NCBI GenBank assembly: GCA_024280775.1
Contig: JAJRPM010000012.1
Location: 1-64,000 of the forward strand
From: Candidatus Zixiibacteriota bacterium
GTDB lineage: Bacteria; Zixibacteria; MSB-5A5; GN15; JACZUZ01
Length of the DNA stretch: 64,000 nucleotides
Direction of reading: 5' to 3'
Each line of letters begins with the position of its first letter. The stretch's first letter is position 1. This document shows, piece after piece, positions 16,834 to 25,800 of the stretch. The notes under the pieces were generated by a model. That model had not been told where the DNA came from. It saw only the letters and a program-made list of their open reading frames with translations, and did not search any database. The translations under genes and the position numbers were made by a program.

Positions 16834-19800
16834 TTAGAAACTTGCGCTGACAGATGTGCCGGTTGAGCTTGAGTATTTTACTGACGCATTCAGGTTTAGA
16901 CATACTTTTCCGCCAATACCTCCCCAATAACAGATTCCCCATTTCTTTTTGGAGCAGTAGGTGCATACACTCCAGCAGCTGGCGTTACACCCGCCGACTT
17001 TGGCTTCGAGATTGGCGCGCGCTGTTCCACTGGCGCGGAATCCATAGGAGTCTTTTGCGAGGTTTGCGTTAAGCGAGAATCCGCCGGTGGCTCGTAATTC
17101 GCCAAATACATTGAAATCTACATATCCATAGGCGCTGGCGCTGACACCAACTCCTCCGGCGATTGTTCCGTCCCAACCGCCTATTAGGTAGCCATGCTGA
17201 TTAAGAGAGATTCCCCAACCGACATTTGCCCATTCGCCGTCGAAGGACAGGTTTCGCTGTAGATCTACTATGTATCCGTTTATTGTTCGTGACTCGCCGC
17301 GATAGAAAAAGTCCCAGTTTTCGGCGAAGACTATCAGTCCGTTGGCGGTGAAGAATTGCAGGAAGTTCGCATTGGCGCGTCCGTGCACGAACCAATATTT
17401 ACCGAATTTCGCTCCTATATCGATTTGTCCATTGACTACCAGGGATGCTTTTTCGTAGGCCATTACAATTGATCCATCGAAGCGTGACTTTGGCAGGTCG
17501 AGTTTGAACCATGCATGGCCCAGGGCGATAACTCCGCCGCCTACTGTTGCGTCACCTTCGCCGTAGATTATGATTCCTTCGGGCGTTCGGTATACATCAA
17601 CGAGAATATCAAGCGCGACACTTTTCTCTGAGGTTGCCGGGGCGAATGTTCCACCGAGCGAGAAGCGCCAGGTGTCACCGTCACGTCCTACACCACCGGA
17701 GGCGTTGACCAACACGGCCACGGCGCCTAGCGGGATGCGGGTTCCGCTGGTGACTTTTATCCACCAGTTTTCGCTTCCGCCATAGCGGAATTCTGCTCCG
17801 GCGCTGAATGCGGGACGTACGTTTAGCAGTCCTTCGCCTTCGAAGAGAGTATCTGACCAGCGTATTCTAAACTGCGCTTCGGTTGGGCCGGCGAAAAATC
17901 CGAAACCGATTTCATCAACTGTTACTTTGCCATCGTAGTAGAAGCGTAAGTTACCAGCTTGAGCGTTTAGGCCTTTGATAGCGCCTAGTCGGATTCCACC
18001 GGTTATGCCTACGAATTTGTCGCCGACCTCGCTGGTATCGAAGACTAATTCTTCGAGGGAGAGGGCGAAGACATTTTTCATGGTCATGGTTTGATTGAAA
18101 CCAATTACGCCATAGACTTCGTCCTTCTCGGTGTACTTTAGGTTTTGGAAGGTGACAGGTTTATCGAGCGCTGTCAGGTTTAGCTTTCCTGTGAAGGCGA
18201 AGTAGCGGACATTTGCAACAGCGTCATTATCCCAGTTGTCTGTTCCGAATGCGATTGATTCGATATCGAAACTTTGTCCATAGAGTTCTACGTTTGCATT
18301 GTCGCCCTCGGCGGTGACAGTCACCGAGAGGAAATCACCCTGCGCTGAGATATGCAAGTCTTTTAGGCCAAACTCTCTGCCGCCGAGACGTGTCATCTCT
18401 ATTGAGCCTCGCGCCCAGATGCCGGTGTTGTCCCAGGTGGTGGCGCTGTCATAAACGGTGAACGCATACATGGGTATTTTTACTGCAGGTTCGGTGAGAA
18501 TCGTTATGGCCTTGAGGGCTAAGTTGCCGTTCTCGTCATTACCGATTAGCATGTTTTCCATGCCCAGTTTGAATTTCTCGCCGAACATTAGTGAGCCATA
18601 GAAGTGGAATCCGGCTGTGTCGATGGCGCTCTTGGTGTAGTCGATCGCCAGTGTCACACCTTTGAAAGTTGCTCGCACTTCTGTGTCAGTAGCAGTTATG
18701 CCATATTTTTGCAATCCGCGATTTACACCATCAGACCAGAATGACGGGGCTTTCTTTTTCGGGATAGTCATATCCGAGAGGAAGGTCTCCGGAAAGAGCA
18801 TTGTTGTTTGATCCCAGAGAGTGACAGAGCTGTTTAGTCGTCCGACACCGAGAGAGTCAATCCATTCTAGCTCCAGGCCATTTGAGTCACTCATCACACC
18901 GCGAAAGTTGAAGAGTTTGACTTCAAATTGATTGGTTGCCAGTTGTATCTTTGCTTTTGTTGGCTTAAGGTCTGAACCGAGCTGTAGTTTTTCGAAACGA
19001 AGTTGCGCATTTGGATCCATTGGCGAGAGTCCGAATGTGCTTTTGAGATTTACTATTGAGCCGGTAACATACTTGGCGCTTCCCACAGACCATAATGAAT
19101 CCAGCACAATCGGGAATCCGAACAGTGAATCCAGGGGTGAGGACTCTAATGTGATTTTGACATTTTGGATGTGGTCACCGGCGGTTATCGACCAGTTCTT
19201 GCTCAGACGTCCAACTTTGTAACCGGGCTTGATTGCCACCAGGGTTAATGGCTCTCCGGCGGGGATATTCTTTAGCGTGAATTTCCCGGCCTTATCGGTT
19301 GTGGCTTTCAGGTTTGTTGTTCCCTCGACAGTGATAGCGACTCCGGCGATAGGTTTGGCGCTATCGGCGCTCTTTACTGTTCCACTGAGACGAGCGCCAG
19401 GAACCATCTCCACTACTAGCTCTGCTGTACCTACGCTGCGCTTGACTGTTACAGAAGTTGAATAGGGGACAAAATCTTTGTCGAAGGTTCCAGACTCGGG
19501 GGCTGAAACTGTGAGTGTATGGTGACCAATATCTACTGCGTCAAAGACAACTCTTCCGTTGAAGTCAGTGGTTTTGGAGAGGTCTTTGCCTAGCTTTACA
19601 GTCATGCTCGGCAGGGCTTTGTCGGTTGACTTGTCTATTACACGTACACGGTAGCGACCGGTGAACTTTTCGAGGCTTATGCTCACTTCGGTTGTGTCAT
19701 CGTTGCGCACAATTACAGACGTTGTGTCATCTTGATGATGAAATGCAGAGAAGAACAAGGATAGTTCACCAATGGGGAGATCAGCTATTACGAATGAGCC

Positions 19801-22536
19801 GTCGTTGTTAGTAGTGACAAATATTGGAAGGTCATCGGATTTGATGTAGGCGTTTGGTAGCGGGTCACCATTGGATGATTTGATTACGCCAGTGACGTAC
19901 CCCTTACCTTTTGGCTCGAGTAGTGACACTGTTACTCGTTGGCCGTTGATTACTTCAAATTGTGTACCGCGAATTAGCCGCTTGCTGGGAGTGAGGGCGG
20001 TAATTAAGTACATGCCCGGCGTCACCTCGTCGAATCCATAGGCGCCATCGCCGCCGGTTTCGGCTACTTCTACGGGGTACATGATAGTATCACCGCTTCC
20101 GAAGGGTGATATTTGCCATTTCCATAGAGCGACTTTAACCATCGGAGTTCCCGAACCATCCTGCCCGGAGATAATTCCATGTACAAAACCACCTCGCGGG
20201 GTGAGTTCGAAATCTACTTGCTTCCGCTGACCGTGATTGGTGATTCGCGCCTCGCCCATTGCGCCGTAATAGTATTCAGAAGTAACACGCAAAATATAGT
20301 GTTCGGCTTCCTGTTGGCTGTCATTGACGGGGATATTCGGCATGGTGTAGGCGCCGTTGGGTCCGGTTACTGCTACATCCAGCGGTTCACCATAGATTGC
20401 ATCTGACTCTCCACCCCAGGCGCCGGAGTCTGCGGGCACAGCCGATGTGTCACTAGTTGATGAATCTGCGCTTCCGAGTTTTGTGGTCCAACTGTATAGC
20501 GCAACGCGGGCGCCGACTACTGGTGTATCGTCGCTTGTGATAACACCGGCGATTGTTGCGGTCTTGGCGCTTAGGGTATGTTCTCCGGATTCTGTGAGAG
20601 CGCCGGGAGCGATTGTGAGTTCTTTTGACGCATAGGAGAGGAATCTTCTGTCATTGATAGTAAGGCGGATGGTAGGAGCCCCTGTTGACACTATTGCTTC
20701 GCGACTACGAACGAAGCCGACTCTCACAGTACTCAAATCCAGGTTGATATCAGCCTTAGTTGAAACATCATTGAACTGGAATTGGCCGTCAGCGCCAGAG
20801 TAAACAGATTGCAAGTTAGCGCCTGCAACCGTCACCGTCCGATCTTTGTGACTTTGATGAATCCAACGCCTACCGATCTTGACCTCGAAGGAAGTGCGGA
20901 CAGTCACATCGGTAGTGGCTGTGAGAGCCACGATTGCGCCTTCCACCGGTATTTGACCGCCGCCGAGGACTGAGGTTACCAGATTTCCGTTTATCGATGC
21001 GGTTTTTGGTTTTAGCAGCAATACGAAATCGTCGATGTCACCTTTTTGAAATGCCTGTGCGTTTCTTTCTGCTGTGGCAAAATATTTGTCGTTTGCGGGA
21101 ACTGTAAGTAGAAAATATGCCGAGTCCGCGGCGTTGGTGAATTCGAATCTTCCCTGATCATCAGCCACAGTTTCAAGCGACGGGCCGATTGGTCTCCATA
21201 TTCTCGTGATTCGCGGGACTCCGTAGCGTCCGGTTCTTGTTCGGATTCTTAAGGAACGGGCCTGATAGGTGATGGTAACATTTGGAACCGGCTCATTGGT
21301 TAGCAGGTCACGCACCACTCCGGCTAGGCGCTGATGGCCTGGCGGGGTGCGCGGCAATCTGAATTCTTCGCCACTTATATCTCCAGCTAAGTAATATCTT
21401 GCCCCAATGAACTTGCGGGTATCTCGCCCGGATGCGCTGATTATTAGTTCGTAGAAGGATTCGTCTTTGAGATCGGTGAATGTGAATGCTCCGGTGGATA
21501 GAGACTTTGTGAATGTGGGTGTGGCTGAGCGTTTCCAGGTTGTATCTGTGCCGGAGACTTCCAATTCGATTTCACGATAGGCTATTCTTGCGTTGGCTAC
21601 CGGAGCGCCACTGGCGCTGTCACGGACTATTCCGCTTAGCGAGGCTGGCTCTGGCGGAGTGGTGGTGTCTGCATCATAAACGAAAGTCCAGATTTCACTT
21701 TTGCCATTGTTTGTGGCTGGAGGATAACCATTATCATCGAGAACCTGAACCTGCCAGACATAACGTTTGCTCTTTATCAGCGGAAGCGCATAAATGGGAT
21801 ACTGTATGCTTATACCTGTAACTGCTAGCTCTTCATGTTGTGGCACATTGGCGCTCAATGCTTGCAATGGCGCTTGTCCGGCGAAAACTTCGACTATGCG
21901 CAATGAGTAATGCACTCCGAAACCAACCGGCGCTTGTACAGGTGTCCACTGGAAAGTAGGGAATAGGCCAATTACAGTGTCTTCGTCATTGGGGAAAATA
22001 AGATAGGGCGGGTCGGGAAAGACAATGGTGAAAGTTGCGCAGATGTTTGTGAGAATTACTACGTCATTTTGGTCTCGTAGCTCCAAACAAATAGTGTAAA
22101 CGCCTTCAGGCAAGCGCCCGGTTCGGACAGCGATATCTTCGATACTTGCATCGTAGTCTATCGAACCGTAGTCCAACATGTCCGTTGAGGCGATGTTTTG
22201 AAAACTTCCGGGCGGAAAGGGAAATATGTCACTGTTTCCAGAAGCAAGAACTCCGCGACGGCTCTCGGTTATGGTGATGAAAAACCGCGCTTGTATGATT
22301 ACGTTACTGTCGTTGGTGACAGAAATTGAACCTATCGAGGGATTGGATTCCCAGTCTGATAGATAGGGAGATGGGAACGGGTCTATGAATATACTAGCTG
22401 AGACTCCGGTTTGGGCCTTGACTACAGTTGCGCCCGCCAGGAAAGACAGAATACCTACCAGAGTGGCAATAATCAGAGATGAAAACACAGTAGCTCTGCT
22501 ACTGCGTATTTGAAAAGAGAAAACAGATGCGCTCAC
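16834..22536 (-). CDS. Giant secreted protein: TANFOR-like N-terminal module, carboxypeptidase-regulatory-like repeats, beta-rich C-terminal half
   Basis: This exported protein of about 1,900 residues has three parts after a signal ending VVKAQ. First, a module of about 250 residues (patterns P-F-P-S-P-Y-L-S-D-W, R-T-G-R-L-P-E-G-V-Y, F-P-T-F-Q-W-T-P) resembles, from memory, the start of TANFOR-type giants of gliding Bacteroidetes. Then come about eight CarboxypepD_reg-like beta-sandwich repeats (G-x-V-x-D/S ... P-V-x-N-A-x-I ... G-x-F-x-F/I-x-D/N-L). Last is about 800 residues of beta-rich sequence with a cluster of six cysteines near the end. The ORF opens with TTG at 22572; GTG at 22536 (GGGAG about 11 bases upstream) gives a more usual signal. 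It is the first gene of a three-gene operon. Confidence 0.85.
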   Translation of the reverse strand: MSASVFSFQIRSSRATVFSSLIIATLVGILSFLAGATVVKAQTGVSASIFIDPFPSPYLSDWESNPSIGSISVTNDSNVIIQARFFITITESRRGVLASGNSDIFPFPPGSFQNIASTDMLDYGSIDYDASIEDIAVRTGRLPEGVYTICLELRDQNDVVILTNICATFTIVFPDPPYLIFPNDEDTVIGLFPTFQWTPVQAPVGFGVHYSLRIVEVFAGQAPLQALSANVPQHEELAVTGISIQYPIYALPLIKSKRYVWQVQVLDDNGYPPATNNGKSEIWTFVYDADTTTPPEPASLSGIVRDSASGAPVANARIAYREIELEVSGTDTTWKRSATPTFTKSLSTGAFTFTDLKDESFYELIISASGRDTRKFIGARYYLAGDISGEEFRLPRTPPGHQRLAGVVRDLLTNEPVPNVTITYQARSLRIRTRTGRYGVPRITRIWRPIGPSLETVADDQGRFEFTNAADSAYFLLTVPANDKYFATAERNAQAFQKGDIDDFVLLLKPKTASINGNLVTSVLGGGQIPVEGAIVALTATTDVTVRTSFEVKIGRRWIHQSHKDRTVTVAGANLQSVYSGADGQFQFNDVSTKADINLDLSTVRVGFVRSREAIVSTGAPTIRLTINDRRFLSYASKELTIAPGALTESGEHTLSAKTATIAGVITSDDTPVVGARVALYSWTTKLGSADSSTSDTSAVPADSGAWGGESDAIYGEPLDVAVTGPNGAYTMPNIPVNDSQQEAEHYILRVTSEYYYGAMGEARITNHGQRKQVDFELTPRGGFVHGIISGQDGSGTPMVKVALWKWQISPFGSGDTIMYPVEVAETGGDGAYGFDEVTPGMYLITALTPSKRLIRGTQFEVINGQRVTVSLLEPKGKGYVTGVIKSSNGDPLPNAYIKSDDLPIFVTTNNDGSFVIADLPIGELSLFFSAFHHQDDTTSVIVRNDDTTEVSISLEKFTGRYRVRVIDKSTDKALPSMTVKLGKDLSKTTDFNGRVVFDAVDIGHHTLTVSAPESGTFDKDFVPYSTSVTVKRSVGTAELVVEMVPGARLSGTVKSADSAKPIAGVAITVEGTTNLKATTDKAGKFTLKNIPAGEPLTLVAIKPGYKVGRLSKNWSITAGDHIQNVKITLESSPLDSLFGFPIVLDSLWSVGSAKYVTGSIVNLKSTFGLSPMDPNAQLRFEKLQLGSDLKPTKAKIQLATNQFEVKLFNFRGVMSDSNGLELEWIDSLGVGRLNSSVTLWDQTTMLFPETFLSDMTIPKKKAPSFWSDGVNRGLQKYGITATDTEVRATFKGVTLAIDYTKSAIDTAGFHFYGSLMFGEKFKLGMENMLIGNDENGNLALKAITILTEPAVKIPMYAFTVYDSATTWDNTGIWARGSIEMTRLGGREFGLKDLHISAQGDFLSVTVTAEGDNANVELYGQSFDIESIAFGTDNWDNDAVANVRYFAFTGKLNLTALDKPVTFQNLKYTEKDEVYGVIGFNQTMTMKNVFALSLEELVFDTSEVGDKFVGITGGIRLGAIKGLNAQAGNLRFYYDGKVTVDEIGFGFFAGPTEAQFRIRWSDTLFEGEGLLNVRPAFSAGAEFRYGGSENWWIKVTSGTRIPLGAVAVLVNASGGVGRDGDTWRFSLGGTFAPATSEKSVALDILVDVYRTPEGIIIYGEGDATVGGGVIALGHAWFKLDLPKSRFDGSIVMAYEKASLVVNGQIDIGAKFGKYWFVHGRANANFLQFFTANGLIVFAENWDFFYRGESRTINGYIVDLQRNLSFDGEWANVGWGISLNQHGYLIGGWDGTIAGGVGVSASAYGYVDFNVFGELRATGGFSLNANLAKDSYGFRASGTARANLEAKVGGCNASCWSVCTYCSKKKWGICYWGGIGGKVCLNLNASVKYSSSTGTSVSASF

Positions 22537-22823
22537 GTGTAAGCAAACTCCCGCCTTGAAATTGATATTCAATCGAGCTAAGTCTCGGATCGGTATGATT
22601 AGCGCCTAAATTGGCTTGGGCAAAATGTGGGCTTGATTGGCCTATGTCAAGCGATGTTGCGTTCTTGGAGTCCCTTTGGCCAGAGTTCTTGAACGGAGCT
22701 GAAAAGCTCCGCGCGGAGCTATCACCTTGACTGCGAAACAAAGATAGGCTAAGTTTGCCTAGTTTTACTGAATCTACACAAAATACGCTTAGGCGTCACA
22801 TTCTATACCAAGAGAGATTGCCC
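22537..22823. promoter_or_regulatory. Divergent promoter region between the two giant genes
   Basis: This 287-base stretch separates the start codons of two divergently transcribed giant genes and must carry both promoters. Translations across it (a TTG-initiated extension on each side) lack signal-peptide or domain character, so it is treated as non-coding. A short inverted pair, GGAGCTGAAAAGCTCC at 22693-22708, forms a 6-bp stem with a 4-base loop near the middle and could be an operator. No -35/-10 pair is convincing by eye. Confidence 0.4.
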
Positions 22824-25800
22824 ATGAACCTCACCTGCCCTCGCTTCGCGAAAGCAATATCTAATCTACCATTTTTCGGCCCAATAGTAATCGTTAGTTT
22901 CATAATCCTCGGATCGACTTTGACGTATAACCGTGCGCTGGCACAAACTGACGCTCTTCGAGCTACACTTTCTATCAATCCCTATCCGTCCCCTTATATT
23001 AGTGACTGGGAAACCAGTTCGTCGTTTGGTGAGGCAAGCCTTACCAACACGACAGATACGAATCTGACTTTGCGGGTGTCTGTGCGTGTTGTTAGAGAGC
23101 GGTCTGGTGTAATCGCCACTGCCCAAAGTCAATTGATATCTGTGCCCCCGGGAGATTTTGCGAGGTTTTCCACTGGTGAGTTGACTGGTTACGAATCGTA
23201 TTCCTATGCCAATTCTATTGAGAATCAAATTATCCAGACTGGCCGTCTTCCTGAGGGAGAGTATGAATTCTGTCTGGACTTTGAAGATGAGTTTGGAGGC
23301 GCGCTTCTATCTAATGTGTGCGCTAGTTTCTTTATAGTCGACCCTACTCCGCCTTCACTATTGTTTCCATTCGACGAAGAAATAGTTGAGGGTCAGTTCC
23401 CAAGTTTCCAATGGACACCGGTTCAGGCTCCGGCATCATTTCCAGTTAAATACGATGTAAAGATTGTTGAAATCCTTGACGGTCAGGTTCCAGCACAAGC
23501 TCTGGCGGCGAACATCGCGCATTACCACAGCTCATCGGTGATTGAAAGCAATTTACTATACCCGATTGACGCTATTGAACTGGAGGCCGGACATAAGTAT
23601 GTGTGGCAGGTGCGTGCGCTCGGCGAGAGTGACCAGCCTGCATCAAGTAATAATGGTTACAGTGAAATCTGGACTTTCATTTATTCAAGTAGTGACATCG
23701 AGACTCCTCAATCAACAGACGCCCGCTCCATTGAAATAGCTCCGGCTGGCGGATCTGTCTCTGGTCTGTCACTACCGAGTCTGGATAATTCCACTTTCGA
23801 GGAAGTTCGTGACAAATGGAATTCTTTCAAGTCAGGTGAGGCTGTCACTATTCCTATTCCGGGTATGGGTGATTTTGAAAGATTCAATGTTCCCAATGTA
23901 CAAGTGGCTATCAATGACACTTTGAAGATGATTTCATTTCGTGGCCGGACAGAGCGTTTCAATGAGCCCGCCGCTGATGTTCTTCTCACATTGCGCTGGA
24001 AGGGTCTCAAGTCTGCCGCTACAATTTGCATCAAACTCCCTACTTTTTCATTTGGCGGAGCTTTCGTTGAATTTGCTTCATTAGGGAGATTTGAAGAGTT
24101 GGCTTTAGATTTCTCTCTCATTGGATTTTCCAATAGGAATGAAAAACTCTCGGCGGCGTTTTTCCCCGGGGAGTTTGCTGATTTTTTTGAAGATCAGGAA
24201 GTTGAACTTAAGCCGGGGATGAATTTTCATGGAGTGATTAGCATAGACCGGACACCCTGGTTCCAGCGATTCGTAAGTTTTGCGGGAGTGGAAGACAATC
24301 AGGTGATTCTCAAGGGTTATGGTGGGCCGGTTAGGAATTTACTGACCAAGAAAACCGCTAAGGATTTTGAGCTGTCACTATCAGCTCAACTTCCTGCAAT
24401 TGTTTCTCCGGATTTTAGGCTCTGGCTTAAGTCTCGCCAGTTTGAACTTGAAGGGGGAATTAGGCGCGCGCTCGATTCAATTAAGAGCTCTGATACTCTT
24501 GCAAAGAATGACGCTACCGAGGCCCAATACACACCTTATTTGAAACTGACCGAAACCCTAAAGGGTAGCTTTTTTGATAACCGTGAGTTGACATTCTTTC
24601 GCTCACTTGAGTTATCGCAAACGATAGGTGACACGGTAACTAAAGTCGGAGTGCGGTTTGGCTCGAAGGACACTCTTCATCTTGGTTTGGATTGGCTGAA
24701 TATTCATGACGTTACTCTGGCGCTTGAAGGTGAGGCAGAGAAAACAAGCGTCACGCTCAATGGGGCGATTAGTATCGGCTCGGTAAAACTTGCTGATAGC
24801 GTACTAATAGGAATCGAAACTCAAAGCACAAAGGCTGACACTTCAAAGGGCGTTGAAAACGAAAGCTCCTTCAAAGAAAAATCGGTTGGCGCATCGAAGA
24901 CCAAAGGGAAAACAAAATATCGTCTCAAAGCGGCGCTTAGTGACGATTTCACGCTCGGTGACATCTGGAAAATTGTCAAGGTTATCCACCCGGATCCGTT
25001 TCTGGATGGCGGCGGAGAAAGAGACCTTAGTGGACTTTTCGATCTTTCGGATTTTTCATTTGGGATTAACAATTCTTTGGAGCTTGAGGTTTTCTTTGCC
25101 GGAAAAACTACACTAAGGAATTCCGAAACCGATCTAATGGTTTCTCTCACCAAGGATTTCTACGGCAAGCGCTCATTTACTTTGGGGATAAAACCAATTA
25201 GCTGGAGACTTACCGAGGCTATTCCGGCGCTTTCCAATCCCGTTCTTGATAATCTAGATTTCTCAAATGTTGGTTTTGTAGTCACCAATAAGGAAGCGAG
25301 GTTTGAGTCGTCGGACCTGGGTCCGGACACACATGAATTCTACAGCAAGATATACGCTAGTGATGAATATACTTTGGTGTTGAAGCCGGGGATTAACATG
25401 ATAGCGGTTATCCCGTTTGATAACCTGCAACCTGATGATCCACTTATTACACTAATGGATCATCTGGGGATGCACTCTAAAGGGTTGATGCTTCAGGGGT
25501 CCTTTGGTAATGTTTTCGGTTTGTTAAGTGGTGAGGCAGGTGGAAGCTCTAGCTTGATTAAGGATATATATCTGAAGGCCGGTTTGCCGCCGATGCAACC
25601 TCCGGGGGCTCCGAAGTGGTTTGTTTCGGGTGAATTGGCTCTAGAAGTGACAGGAGCGCCGTCGGTTGGAATGCTTGGGGCTATTACAGTTGATATTAAC
25701 GGTGATATACTGACGTTTTTTGTGCAAGGGAAAATCGCTCGTGACGGCGCCGGGGTAGCGGTCGCAATAGTTGGCGGGCTTGAGGCGGAGAAACCATGGA

